Shown: one piece after another, positions 26,071 through 41,000 of the stretch | How the letters are laid out: each line of letters begins with the position of its first letter | Numbering within the stretch: the first letter of the stretch is position 1 | Source: Holothuria scabra | Taxonomy: Eukaryota > Echinodermata > Holothuroidea > Aspidochirotida > Holothuriidae | DNA length: 64,000 nucleotides | Assembly (NCBI GenBank): GCA_037179385.1 | Contig: CM074195.1 | Location: 31,638,222-31,702,221 of the forward strand | Direction of reading: 5' to 3' | Program-made: the position numbers and the translations under genes | The notes under the pieces: model-generated | The model's database searches: none | What the model saw: the letters and a program-made list of their open reading frames with translations, nothing else | Told to the model about the DNA's origin: nothing

Positions 26071-29000
26071 CTGTTGGAACAGGAAAATGAAACAGTTAAA
26101 ACTGTTAAAGACTTACTTAGGGAACTTTTACATCATAATTGATCAACATTAATTAAAACGTGCATCTTCGATCCTTCTAACTTTGCGAAACATCCTCCTT
26201 ATCTGCCTGATTACATCTGATCCCCTCCGGAAATGAAGCACAGTGACACTACATGCACACTTGATAAAGTCACATTTTATATTTGATTGATTGATTGACA
26301 GTAGCAGATATATCAAAATACACAGAAAGTTACATAACATTTGGGTTTAACCAGCAGATCAGTCAGTCAGTCAGTAATTGGCAATAATTGCTTTTCATGG
26401 AGTGTGAATACAATGAAAGCATTCTGTAGATAATGTGAGGGCACAGATCATGTGACAAATTCTGATAACAATTACAACCCACCCTGCCTTTGATCAACTG
26501 GAGTGTCTTTGTTGCATTTTTAAGCAACATTTCAGCAAGGTTCATAAGTTTGCATTTTCAACAAATTAATATTTATGGTACCTTATTTGACATAACCATG
26601 CATAATCATCAGGTGCTCAACATACCTGATGCATGATACCTGATTTGAAAAGAGTACACATGTTATATTTTAATCACATATAATCTATGAATAATGATCT
26701 AAGAAAGGGGTGAGTGATGAGATCATAACAGGGCAAAGGTGGGCAACAAATGGTTGAGGAGTTGGGTTGTGTCGCTAACTACAGTTCTTCTTTATCCTTT
26801 TTATTTGTGCTATTTTATGCCCTCAATTTTGCTTCTTAAGAATTGAACAAAGACACCCCAATAGATCAAATGTGGTGTGGGATGTAATAGGTATTAAACT
26901 TCCATACATGATTTGTGCACTCCATTGATGTATGCTGTCATGGACGTCACACTCTGTGAGAAGCAAGTTCAAGCAACCATTGCCCCTTAAAGCTGGTGGA
27001 TCATTGAGTTGGTTCATAAAATTCAAGAAATTTTCCCAAAGGTGTTAAGTTTTTTTCACACATCAATGATAAATGGTCAAACTAAAGACAATCCCCAAAT
27101 CCTACACACTGTACAAAGAAATGTTTCATGAGTGAGTACTTAATGGCTCAATTTGGTTTCCAAAAATTTGTGACCAGACACTTTTTCAAATCATGCACAA
27201 AACCATACAAGTCAGGACACCACAAAATTTGAAATTTTGACTTTTTCTGTAAATATTGGATGTAAAACTTGACTTATTATATTAAAAATAAGCCATTAGA
27301 CACTTTTATCAAGTTATCGATGGCAACTTTATGAGCCCCTTTAATGCATGTACTGTACTTGACTGGCCTGTTAACTTACCCCAAATGTAACACATTTTTA
27401 GTGTATTTGAGTGTATCTGATACTGTTAATCAATTAATCAGATGACTCCAAAAAGTGTGTATATAGTGTACTTCATTTCCTACCTGAGGAAATATGATGT
27501 AATAAGGCAAAAAATTGAGGATGTTTCAAAAAGTAAAAGGAAAGTTTTATCATACTAAACAATGCCGATTCCGATTGACATATCACCTTCTGCTGCTGCT
27601 GCTGCGCCGCCGCTGCTACTGTTGCTGTGCTGCTGCTGCTGCCGCCGCCGCCGCTGCTGCTTATTTTTGAGGTCTTCATCAATATAAACAAAACCTATAC
27701 AAGCATCACAAATTCCTAAAACAAACATTCAAATTAACATACCATAAGTAAATTGCAAAACAATTAAGGGCAAATTTTCTTAAAGGCTATTACAAACTGA
27801 TGAAAATGCTCTTATAAACTCTTTCTGTAAATGAAGTCCCCTTTAAGTAAAATCAACATCCAACACCCACACAAAAAGGAACCTATTTCAATCCATTTAT
27901 TTTTTTTTAAGTTTTTCATCAGTGTAGATTGAACTTTTGCAAGGAAAAGAAAACTGCAAAAACTAATTTGAAAACATACATTGCAAAATATAGAAATGCC
28001 AATTTTCCTTACAGCTATTTTATACTAAAAGAAAATGCCCATTAAAAACATAGTTGTCAGGTCCTAAGAAAACATTACAGTTTGTACCAATTGACAAAAT
28101 ACTAGTTCATAAACAGTAGAGCTAACATTTTCACAGCTTAAGTAGTGCATAGCAACACAGCCAATGCAAAAGCAAATGATCTGTCCTGGTAAAAAGACGA
28201 GGAAACTAACTACCACATTTCAATCTGACTATTCGAAATTGTGATAGCCTAGAGATATGGCTGAACGTAAATTGACTTCCACCGTTGTACATTTCAAATT
28301 GATTTTATTCATCCATGTCTTCTAGGCATTTGTCTGACTCCCTGACATTTAAGGTAATAAAAATTCTCTTTCCATACTTGAATGAATTTTCTCCTGATGT
28401 AAGCCATAGCAGTACATTAAATGAAACATAACATTATAATGTTATCACTTGCAACACCCAATGTCGCCAGATAATCTTTCTGAATTACTTCTTCTGGAGA
28501 AGAGACGAGAATCCCAGTGCCCATGACCTACAATTTACAGTACGTTTAAAGCCACAAGCTATCTTAGCTTTTCTAGGATGCAAATGAAACAAACTTAGAA
28601 ACCGCTTAAACACCTTTGACAATTCCAAATCCCAGATTATTTTGAAAGGTTACAGCAAAAATCAAACCAACCTTCATTCCAAAAGATCAAGAAAGCAACT
28701 ACTAAAAAAGTCACTGAACTTTTTCCTAAAGTCTGATTATCCTAAAGAGTATGTGTATGAACACCTTGGAGATAATGCATTCATCACTCCTTTTAAAAGC
28801 AAATTTCAGGAATAAATTATTAAAGTTGAAAAGTAAAACTTTTCCACTAATATTTCCACAAGTATTTCTGACAATATGGAATAAATACTATGGGAATAGT
28901 AATCACTGAACCACCGACCACAGCCAATTATAAGATACATCACATGTTTTGATAAATTCTTCCATGCATAGAATTTTATCTTTACATTGATTGTTGTAAA

Positions 29001-32000
29001 CATCTAGGGACCCATGTAACAACATGATTTAAAGTGCAGCATTACTCTAAAGTGTTAAGGAACACACTTTTCCAGACAAAGTGGCACCCTTCCCATCAAC
29101 AAAAAAAAACTTTTTTTCAAATAGAAAAAAAATTACTATACTGGATGATGTATAGGCTACTATTTAACTACCCTGACATCCCACCCTGATGCTAAACTGT
29201 CAGCATCTATCTCTAGCAGACTATCTTCCACTGCAGGGGAAGACCTGAAATAACTCCTCAAAGGAGTTCATACAAGTCTGAAGGAACACAAGACTTTAAT
29301 GATGACAAACCCTGATCAAATCTTGTGCAAGAGCAAACGTAAAGTTCCTTGAACTGATGATGGTTGTCTCAAAAAATAAAGTCAAGTTAGTTAAGTTTTA
29401 CTGCTCAGTTTCTTGCCATTTGGTTTATATCAGGCCGGCCAAGGCCTGTTTACAGTTTTAGCCCACTCACTTGTTTTCCCTAACATACCGACTGTTACAA
29501 TGTAGATAGGCTGGCCCAGAATTTTGTTGGTGGTATTGCAAATCAATCCCCTTCCCTACTGCTTTCTGTGTGAAATTCTGTTTTCAGACTGGTAGTGCCG
29601 TGCACTGTGGATTTTTTTTTTTTAGTGACAGACTTTCAAATTTTGCATCATACTACATCATGTGAAGGGTACAAGATGTCTACCTGCAATTTTCTAGAAA
29701 TATGTAAAGTATGCAGAAGAGGTTTGGCTTGAGAATTGTAAAGATACTTGTGTTTAGGTGAAAGGCTCTGACAATCCTTGTAGTATATATTTAGATACAT
29801 ATTCCAAGTTCAAATACTGAGATACATGGAAATGGAACCTGGTTAGACTTCTAACTTAACATTTTTGCTTCTAGTTTTGTGATTTGGTTGATGCCATTAG
29901 GGCTGTGATCTTGTAGCAATAAATCTCTAAACAATGGTAGGTGTGGTTAGACAATTCAGTAGTAAAATACTCCTTGCAATTAGTCCCAAGTTCCCAACTA
30001 CTGTCCTTCCCAAATTCTTCTCCCTACTTCTATCTTTAGACGAAGTGCACTATCCCTTCAGCAGGTCTCTGCTACAGAATAAGTGGTACACATCCCAAAT
30101 GTACTGCTTATTTAACCACCAAAACACTTGTGTTCCAACATCCCTCGTGACTGTATGCACACACATACTTGTTTTCAATAGCTATATGTGTGTGGAGGCA
30201 TGAGAGCACTTTCATGTGATGACTGAATGTTATGGGCGAACGAGTCTCTATATTTTTGGAGCTAATACTGAAGACATGGAAGATGAGATTAAGATCATAA
30301 ACAAGTACGTGTGAACCTATGAACGATACCTTGCCGGATACAGGCCGCTCACGAGAGCTGAAGCCTTGCATGTCTTTCCTCGCTCACGCAGAGCTTGTAA
30401 CTGGCGTAGCTACCCAAAAATTCGGACACTGCAATGAGCTCTGTCACGTGATATGCAAGAGCCCGCCCTCGCTCACGGCATTCACATGCTGCATGACTTA
30501 AACAGCTAAAGGGGAATTCCGACCATTTCCTTACCGGGAACAGTTCTGTGTACCCAGTAAGGCATTATATAACTACGGGTGGGTGCTGTACTTGTAATGT
30601 GTATTAGCAATTGATGAGCATGTGTGCACCTATGATTGATACCTTGCCGGGTACGGCCGCTCACAAGAGCTCAAGCCTCGCACATCTTTCCTCACTCGTG
30701 CGGAGCTCGTAACTGGCGTAGATACCTTAAAATTCGGACACTGCAATAAGCTCTGTCATGTGATATGCAAGAGCCTGCCCTCGCTCGCGGCATTCACGTG
30801 TTGCATGACTTAAACAGCTAAAGGGGAATTCTGACATTTCTTTACAGAAACAGTTCTGTGTACCCTGTAAGGCATTAACTACTGGTATGTGTTGCGTCTG
30901 TGGGGTGTACATGCACATGGGACACATGCTGCCTGCAACCCAACTTGTGTACAGACTATCAATAAAACAATCCTTTGTATCTAGTATCTTGAAAAGATTC
31001 CATTATCAGGTTAAAGAAATTTCAGCCAGCACAATCAGTGAAGTATTGCATGGTTGAATTTATTGTCCAACAAAATGGAACAACCATAACTACAGAATTC
31101 TTTAAATATATCTTAGGAGACATACTCTACTTACCAACATTTTTTTGTATTTTCCCTCTGTATAAATGGAATGGTCCTTCTCTGCTTGTACTCGTCTGGC
31201 AAGAAAATGCATCTGAGACTTGGATTCAATGTGATCTTTCTCCATCTGCACTGCCAGTTTCCCTAGAGTTTGACGGCTTGCCTAAAAGCACAAAATAGTT
31301 GAAAGTACTAAAAACTATACAATATAGGCAAATCAGGACAGGGCTTGGAATTAGGGTTCAGTAGAAAACCAATTGCCCCAGGGACAAGGAATTAAAAACT
31401 CTGGTTTTCCCTAAAAATTTTGGCTACACCACCATGACTTGCTCTTAGGTTCCAGTAAAAATTGTGCATAGTCACAGTCTCATTGAGTAGAGCAGTCAGT
31501 CAGGAAGTTGGATACATACATACCACTGCCAAGGGGAATTTTTCTTCCAAATAATTAAATAAATTTTAACATTAAGCAGGTGGACATGAAGTGCGTAGGC
31601 AGGTGCAGGTGTACAGTGTAAGTGGTTTTCCCATACACATCCAGGAGATAATACTAGTTGTCCCAGGCAAAATCACTTGTCAGGGGCAAGCACACAACCG
31701 CTTATACACGAATCCGGACAGCAAGTACTGGTCTGATTTTAGTCGGCCATAAGTGGGGTCCATCACCTTTAAATCTCTCGATTTCCTTGCTTACCTCTAT
31801 CATGGATGGTTGTACACTAAGTTGTATCTTTAATTCTCCAAGTTCACTAAATATGAGGATTTGAAATTCATGTAAATAATAAATAAAGACGATTTTAGGC
31901 TGATGGACCCCACTTATGACGGCCTACAGTCACTAAAAACAAGCGCTAATCGGATTCATCTATTTCATGCCCTGCATTAGGCATAAGGTTGCCTCTATAC

Positions 32001-35000
32001 AATTTATACCCGACACCCCACTTTTTGTTCAAAAAGTGATGTTACAGCAAGGTCAACCCGACTTCCTATTATCAGCTTTCTGTCAATAGTACCTGCCATG
32101 TCCAGCACTATGTAAACAAAGAGTCCCATTGAAAACCTCATTCATAAAGGCAGAGACTGTTTAATCAGTGCAAGCCAAGTTTGCAACCAGAGCTGCCTCA
32201 GCAGACCAGGACAATAGGCTTATCTTTTTGGACACATGTAAGCTGGTTGTGCAGCCACTGAAGCATGATGAATTGTGTAAACAAACATTGCCCTGACTGC
32301 AAAGAGGTAGCTTATGCCTAATGTGCCAGGGTGCAAGACACATAGTGATGTCAAGCAGTTTATCTCAACTATCTCAACAACACAGAAAGTCAACAGTACT
32401 ATATCGGTGAGGAGTAAATATGATCATAGCAGGGTTTCCTCCAATGGGGGTAAAGGGGAAGGTTTTTCCCCCTTCCCACAAGAAGGAAGATAAAATCCCT
32501 CCCTTTTCATTTCCATGAGAGTGAAAAAAGAATTGGTTCTTAGTTACAAAGAGGAACTTTTGGAGCAATGTTTGAAGGAATAATCAACCTTACATAAGAA
32601 TAGTACTTTACAGGAGTCTTGGTGCAAGCTTCATGCTTCCACCTCTCATTTTGGCTGAGGAAGGGCAGTATTAATTTGCACTTGGAGTTTGGTAGCAATA
32701 AATCTCCTCTCACCCCCTCCGTTTTTTAGTTTCTCAGGGAATCCATGCATGGGAACACATCTGCGAACAACAAAACATTGAAAGAGCCACTATGAAGCCC
32801 AATATAGCTTCCATCAGTTGTTTTACTTGTTTACTTTTGACCACGAACATATACAAAATTCAAACTTTAAATGAGAAAGCAGATGTAAAGTTTGAGCAAG
32901 CTGGTGCAAGCAGCTTTGCTTTTCAGGGCTCAAAATATCTTTGTCCACTTGCCCCCATGGTTGTCCACAACACAATCACTAACACCAGTACATACCTACA
33001 CATGAGGTCAGCCTGCTTTATTTAACTAAATCTTTTTGTTTGCAGCCAAATTTATGTGTACGCATTTTCCATACATTCCATATGGTTCAACTAGACTCTT
33101 AATTTGAAAGGCCATTATGATTTTTTAGTGGTGGGATAGCCTAAAAATTTGGAAGGTTATTGACCAGATTGTTTTAGCCCTATTTCCCAGGACAGCTAAT
33201 TCCTCAAAACTTCCTGGTTTGGGGATCTACCAGTTGACAGGCAAGCAGGAAAGATGACATCATCAGGTGACCTTGTTAGGAGGTCACCTGGTGCCAATGT
33301 GCTAGTGGAAGCTTGCCAGGGACTTACTGCGGGTAAGTAGGGATTACATATGTAAACAGGAGGTAAGGAGGGGGCGATGTAGATTTTTAATACCCTAATT
33401 TCGAGTCCTGGGTGTAGTGTAAGGCACTAAGAGTACTTTATAAGATTTTTATAACATAAGCATCAACTTTTTACCTTTCAAATCCAGGATAAGCAAGGAA
33501 AGAGTACAAATGTGGACAAACCCTGGAATGAACATAGGCCTCCTAACAGAACACTTATCTTATTGAACTTACTTATTGTCTTGAAATACTTCAATTAATT
33601 ATACTTAGTGTGAAGGTAAATTATATTTTTGTTCCATTGTCAAGTTAAACACTCTACAGTAATATATGAAATTCTGATTTTTCTGCATCTCTGAAAATCA
33701 TGAATTATGACAATTTTTGTAATTCAAATTGCAAGTGTCTCTGTGTGAATGATGCAAATTGCAATGCACAACCTGTTTATTACATTAAGGATGACCACTT
33801 GAATCAAATATAATTTAAAAATTTCATTCCCATAATAACTGGACAGTCACATATTGCACACAATCAATTTAAATAGTTATGGCTCATTTTGGTGAAAAAC
33901 CATTTATAAAAAAAATTCAGCACAATGACGAGATCTAACAGAACTTTACAATTCTGGTTTCACCTCAAAAACAAGATATAAGGTACTTACACGAATCATT
34001 TCATATGCCCTCTGAGTTTGTTCATTTGATTTCAGTTTTTCCTTCTGTAGTTCCTGTGCTTGATCACCAATTGTCTGTTTTAAAACTTCTTTGTCTTTGT
34101 TGGACTCAATCAGCTCTTGCTGCAAACCAGAGTACTTTTGCTGGAACCACTTATGAGCATCTTGGAGATGCTTTGAAATCTAAACAATTTAAAACAAAAT
34201 ATCCTTTGTTTTTGCATTTCAGGGAACAAAATAGCTGGGTTTGCATTGCAATTTGCCATCCAAGAATTGCAAGTTGCTAAATCAACTCTACTTTTGGTTT
34301 GCGAAAGTTGCAGTACTTGCTTACATTAATGACGGATTAAAGAATTGTTAGTGATTTTTTGCTAATCAATTCACTAACACTTTTTTGGCCCTTGCCTTTA
34401 AGAAGTCCTTCCCACCAGTTTTTTGTCATCATATCAAAATACAAGATTTCAGATAATACAGCTATTACGTCATGGCCAAGTTGCAAGAGCAGCAGCTATG
34501 CTTTATTTCTGTACACATTACTATCACAGGGCTTTAGCACTCTGATTATGGCACAGTAAGATTACTAAAACAGCAGTAAAACAAAACTTCAGATGCACAT
34601 GACGCCAGAAGCGAATAGCAAGTGTTAGACATCTCGAGCTGGCAACTAGCAATCCAGAATCTATCAGAGAATATCCTGTTGAGGTATTTTGAGACCAATA
34701 AAGTTTAAGGCATTTGCTTCCTTCAAAGACTGTTTGGTCAACAGAGCAACAAGGTTGGTTTAAACGGGGTTAACTGCCACAATTACAGAGACAAGCTCCA
34801 CCCGAGAAAACGCTTTTTTCTCGGGTAACGTTGGCTAAAACGTTCTATTCAATTCTAGCAGCATGAGTAGCTTGGGGGAAGGAGCTATACCTTGGTTGTT
34901 GGCGTGTACAGGGTTGGTACACATTCACAAATCACCCAGTTCCATTAATGTTCCATGACTTCTAAGGACCTTGACATGTATTTCCAGGACCTTAAAAAAA

Positions 35001-38000
35001 GAGTCAGATCCCATACATCTATGACCAAGAGGTTAGAGCACTAGACTTGCAAGAGTTCAAGTTCTGGCAGGGTCATGCCGAAGACTTTAAAAACGAAACT
35101 TATTGTCATTGTGCTTGGAACACACCTTAAGCAATAGTGGCCCACTTGACTTGAACCAATTGCTTGGAAACTGTGCCATGAAACTCCATCTAACCTTACC
35201 TAACCCATACTTATTTCCATCATTTTCCCTCAAAATAATCTATCTGAACATTAACAATATGAAAGCAATAAGTCAATTTCCTAAAGTTCCATGCCCTTTT
35301 CGAGAACCCTTGAAAAATTGCTCATATTCCTTGACTTTCCAGGTCTGGAAATTCAAATTTCACTTTACCATCTCTTTCCAGTATTTCCAGGACCTTAATG
35401 ACACTTGATGTACCAAACAAAAACAAGACAATACACACAAGAGTAAAAACAAACCATGGGAAGAAAGTAAATGCCTTCTTGAAGTTACACGCATTTCACA
35501 AACTTTGCCCTTTTCCTACAAAGCTTGACTGTTTTATATATCAAGATGTAAGGTAGCTATTACACCCCACAAATTGGAGACTTCAAGAAGAGAAAAACTT
35601 CACAACTTTTTCTCACTGCAGTGTGAAGAAACATGGTTGGGCCACCAAGGCTTCCTGGTGACCACATTCTGTGATGGTACTTAGGATTTAACTAAATTTG
35701 TTGATATTTTGGGGATTCTATTGTCTTGTTAACACCATATTCTTAATAAGCACATTTTTCAAATTCCATGAAGGTTATGTGCTGGGTAGATGCGCACTGT
35801 TTAACAGTGTGTTTCTTGATTGGCTGTTGTCATTGTATTGTATCGATTGTTTTCTTTGTTCGGGTATGGGGATAAGTTAAAGGATTAGGGTAACGTTAGC
35901 CAGTTAGGAAATTTCTTGTTAAACAGTGCGCATCGCCCCTATGTGCTTGTTGATCTTGTCATCACTATCCAGGTTCAATTGCAACCATTTATCCAGCAGC
36001 CAAATAATAATTTGACATTCCTGGGGTCCATTAATGTTTATCATTTCAATAATCAATACTGGAGATGGTTGCAAACTTTCCAAATCCTCATTATAAGCAT
36101 ATTAAGTTCATATTTTAACTGGAGACAACTGTCTGTGGTACTGGTAGAAGAAAGATATGAGAAGATAAATCCCAAAATGGCTGATGTGGGGAGGGGGGGG
36201 GGGGCAACATAGATTCTAGAGATCTCTTAGTAACTGAATTCATATTCATACATATGGCCTGCTGGTTGTCATCAAGAGCAGGATCAGTTAGTTATTTAGT
36301 TAGATAGAGTTTTACGGCCCAGTTTCTAACCTATTGGTTCAAGTCGAGCCGGCCAGCCTCGGCTTTTTTTCCAGTTATGGCTCACTGGTTTGTTTTTCCT
36401 ACTCCATTGCTTATGCGGAGCATCACACACAAGGGCAGTAGCTCCATTTTAAGAGTCTTTGGTATGTCTTATTTAGCCTGGGAAAAGAGCCAGGGATTCC
36501 ATATGGAAGGCGGCAGTTTCCTCCAGCTGCTATACATAGAAGTGCTGTACGTGTGTTTTTACTCAAATCCTGCTCTGCGTACATGCTATTTAAACATTTG
36601 TAAAAGGAATGGTTTAAAAAACTGTTTTCCTACCTCTTCTGATTCAGAGCTGACTTCTGATAGTTTCATCTCCAGACCAGATTTGTCTAGTTCTGTTTCA
36701 CGTAGTCTACCTCTCAAAGAAGCATTTTCCTTTTCCAATCTGTGCAGCCTATTTTCTCTGTGCTTGGCATCTCTTTCATTTTTACTATAGATATGAATCA
36801 AACCAAAATTTTGTCTATGTGATCAAGAACCTGTCACAGATAAATAATTACAAGATTCAGATCACTTTATGTCCTTACATCTCTCATGTTCTCTAACTCT
36901 ATGAGGCCAGGCACTCTTGACACCACGCATTCGGAGTACTTTGAGTTTTCAGCCACTTTTCGTTCTGCTGAATGCAGTGATTACAGGCGATAGTGGTAAA
37001 AGATGATCATAACCTTCATAAGAGATAGTGTCTCTAGTACAGTGTCAGTGTGACACTAGAATTACTCTGGAAAAATATAATAACAGAGATACTCTGGAAC
37101 AGCATGAATCTAAAACTACTCAATGCAGCATGACATTATAACTACACTAGTACATATAGACACTGGAACTATAGTACAATGTAAGACTGGGACTAAGATA
37201 GTGCAATGTGGCATAGTCACTAGGCTACAAAATACTCTAGTGCAATGTTACAACAGAATTTCTCTGTAAGCCAAAAGACTTAGTGATTTCTTGTCATGTG
37301 ATATGTTGAGCTATTGTTTTAAAGCTTTTGACCTTTTGGCTTCTGGTGACAAACTGAGTCTGGACCTCCACCGAGACTTGAGATCATCTACTAAATATGG
37401 TCCATTCACATGCTAAGGGAGCCATCCAAGAAACCCTCCTTCAGATATTGTGAGGGAAAGGTTATGACCTTTGAACCCCACCAAAAACAGTCTGGATCAT
37501 TATGGACAATCAATGTGCCAAGTGTGAGATCCCACACAGCCAAAACAGTACCGACCTTCACCTCAAAAAGACAAACCTCTGTACCCAATATGAGAAGTCT
37601 TGGTCCCTGCTATCTTGAGATATCATGTTTATCAGCCACTTTCAATTTTTTAGAAGTCTTAACTCTGGTGACTGGTGAACTCAAAGTACCATGGTTGTGT
37701 CACAAATTATGACCCACAAAGCGACAGTTGTGGAGCAATATCAATGCAATATTGCTCATCAATATTTTTACACTGTGCCAAAGTACTACAGTAATAATTA
37801 TGAAAAAGCGCAGCATATAATAACTGCCATCTTTATCAAGCATTCCTCTCAGATTTCTCATTGGTAAGTGAATTTTATTCTTAAAATATTCACTTCAGTA
37901 TTATAAATGAGCCAAAACATACAGCTCATTTGAAATGCAAATGTTGATCTCAGTAAGTGCCAATCAAGATTGGACAATCAAATATCAATGAGCAAGTACT

Positions 38001-41000
38001 GCTACAAATTCTCTCACACTACAGTATGTTTGATCCTCAAAGTTAGTGGAAAGTTTGACCAAAATGTTGCCTTGCTTGGAACAAATTGCAACAGTTCATT
38101 TTCATTTTTAAGCTTGTTCTAAAATCTTAGTTGAGGTGCAAAACAAGAGTTTACCAAATTTAGCTGAAGTGTTTGACTTATAGACGAATCCGATTAGCAC
38201 TTGTTTTTAGTGACTGTAGGCAGCCATTAGTGGGTTCCGTTAGCCTTTAATCGTCTTCATTTATTGTCTATATGGATTTCAAATCCTCATATTCACTGAA
38301 GTTGAGAAAATCAAGATAAACTTTAGTGTACAACCATCCATGGAACAGGTAAGGAAGGAAATTTAAAGATTAAAGGTGATGGACCCCAGTAATGGCCGAG
38401 TAAAATCAGACCATCACAATCTATCCGGATTCGTCTATAAGCATATTGCCTACAAAATGGCTGCCACTTTCACTATTCCATGTAATAAATTGTTTTAGAT
38501 GCATCAGTTATCCTATTTTTGGTTACTATCACCTAAATTTCAGGATCCCCAATGTGGAGATTCCGCATAAAAGGCCCCCCTCACATTACCTCTTTTGTCC
38601 TAATTTGCATATTTGAATGATACTTACAAATTATATAAACCTACAAACCTGATTGACCCTCGCTGATCATGTGACAGCTCCTTCAATTCATGCTGGAGTT
38701 TCTGTACTTCTTTCATAAATGCTGATATAGTCTCAGTCTGTTCCTTGTTCTTTGCAATAAAATTTCTCTTCACTCCCTCAAACTCTCTTACACGTGAATT
38801 TAAAACAGAATTCTCCTCCACCAAATCAGCATTTTTTTCTTTCAAGTCACGATAGCTGTCAATTTGAGCTTTCTGACTTTTGATTCTGTCTTTAAGTTTT
38901 GAAACAGTGCCCTCAAGTTCAGAGATCTTGCGATGAAGTTCATTATTTTTCTGTGAGAGGTCACCCACTCTAGAGGTTACTTCAAGGTGAGCTTGTCGTA
39001 GGCCTACTAGTTCTTTTTGTGTCCTTTTATTGACCAGAGATTTTTGACTATTCAGCTGAGCTTGGGTAGAGTCCACTTTTTCTTGCATCACTTCAATTTG
39101 ATGATTTAAATCAGACTTTTCCATTTCACTGCAAAAAGAAATCACAATATTTTTTCTCTTAGGATATAGGCAGTCACTCCAAAATTTTTGCTGGGGCAAA
39201 GGGCTATGGTACCCTCATCTGGGAAGGATGGTCTCCAACTTGCTTAATTTCCAATTTTGTCGGGGAGCCTTAATTTGAAGGATAACGTATGCAATCATTT
39301 CTATCTTCAGTCACCAAACAATACACTTGCTTTTACTCATGGAAAAGACAGGTTCTTCAGTGAAGAAGCCAACAATTCTTTAAAATTAAAAGACCCCAGT
39401 TTTTACCATTGTCCCACAGAGAAATCTATATTGTTCTAAATGTTTTCATTTAACTCTATTGTCATTTTTATAACATAAAACAAGCAAGAAGTGTTCTGCC
39501 AAGCTTCCCCTTGCATTCAGGAAGTTTTTCCCTTTCAGTTTATGGCAACTCATTGCCTTTGCTGGGCTTCAGGTTATTGGTCCTTCTGTAAGGGAGCTTT
39601 CACCACCTGTCAAGGAAAACCTGATGCCATCACCCCTGAAATCAGTATACTTTGGCACATGTTCTCCCATTCACAAATCAACCTGGGAAGCGAACCCGGG
39701 CCTTCCTCGCGAAAGAGCATCCACCTCTCACGCTGAAGGCCCGGTTTCGCTTCCCAGGTCGAATCATACCAAAGACTCTAAAAAAGGAACCTGCCTTTGT
39801 GCCTGATGCTCCGCATAAGCAATGGAGTAGGGAAAACAATCCAGTGAGCCACAACTTGAAAAAAGGCCGTGGTCAGCTCAACTGGAACCAATAGGTTGGA
39901 AACTGGGCCGTAAAATTCTGTCTAACTAACTAACCAATTCACAACTCTGAAGATGTTTTTACTTTTTGAATATAACTGTTACACAGAAAAGATAAAGTGA
40001 CAATATTTATCTTTTTTTTTAATAACAGTATTACTATTCTCCCTGGAATGAACAGACCGACTGCATGGTCAAGTTTTTAGAGCATGGGACTTGCAGTCCA
40101 GAGGTTGGGAGTTTAAGTTCCAGCTGGGTCATACTGAAGACTTTAAAAAACGTAACCTACTGCCATTGTGCTTGGTGTTCAGCTAAAGCACTGGAGTAGG
40201 GAAAACAAGCCAGAGAGCTACAACTGGAAAAGAGGCTGCAGCTGGCTCAACTTTAGCCAATAGGTTGGAAGCTGGGCCATAATTAACTCCATCTAACCCT
40301 GAAAAGAACATGTCATCCAAAAAAATGTCATCACATGGTGCCATTCTTAAAGCTGTATGATGGAGTAAGCTAATTCAAATGGTAGGAGACTTCAATTTTC
40401 CTTTTTAATGTCTTGTAAGCAACCACTTTGACCAAGAAAGCAATAATTCCAGGCAACCATCAATGTATGTAAGTTACAAATTAAAAAAAAAACACCATAT
40501 ACTTCCATTTCTTCTTCATTAAGTCTCATAAAACTTTCTTAACATCACTTGGGGTCATGGTTAGTTTCAGGTAATTAAACACTGTATATGAAAGCCCATA
40601 GGGTTTTCCTTAGAAAGCATGGTCTAAATTTCAAGTTCTCAAAACATTTTTAGTATTAGGTGACCATTTGCATATTTAAGAGTCAATATCTAGACCAAAA
40701 TGAGGTTAATATGTCTCTTCGTGAAAGCAAACTTGATGCATGCACGGACACTCACCTGCTTTCAATAAATAGCTTATGTTCATGCCTCTGGCTGTCCAAC
40801 TGCCCCTGGAGATTATCCAGGGCAGTTTGTAACTGTACATTTGTTTGTGACAATTCCTCCAGTGTCCGACTCAAGTGATAGTTGTCCTCTTTAGCCTCTG
40901 ATAGATCTCTCTGTATGGATTCCACCTGTAACGCACAATAAAGGTGGTAAAAAAGGAGGTCCAAAATAGTCCAATCAAAAGAAAACTTTCCATTAAAATA

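Larger units (their letters stand above)
26071..31134 (-). other. Last intron of the coiled-coil gene
   Basis: 5.1 kb. Holds a CTG/CCG tract, a SINE tail fragment and two copies of a 314-bp repeat. The rest (26.1-27.5, 27.7-29.3 kb) is AT-rich without recognisable structure. An alternative terminal exon near 26151 is discussed among the rejected items. Confidence 0.5.
34180..36633 (-). other. Intron between exons 8 and 7 of the coiled-coil gene
   Basis: Holds a perfect 11-bp hairpin, two SINE family A copies, a hAT-like MITE and a G-run (36188-36204). Confidence 0.5.
36785..38648 (-). other. Intron between exons 7 and 6 of the coiled-coil gene
   Basis: Contains short repeated phrases (ctctagtac/ctctggaa, 37020-37270), a diverged tgacctttgaacc repeat (37320-37700) and a family 1 MITE. 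Confidence 0.5.
39129..40755 (-). other. Intron between exons 6 and 5 of the coiled-coil gene
   Basis: Two SINE family A copies in plus orientation occupy about a third of it; the rest is unremarkable. Confidence 0.5.

Noticed and set aside
26149..26230. Alternative terminal exon of the coiled-coil gene (basic, ending RRIEDARFN)
   Set aside because: In phase after the previous exon, but the acceptor has almost no pyrimidine tract and the exon at 25993-26070 is much better.
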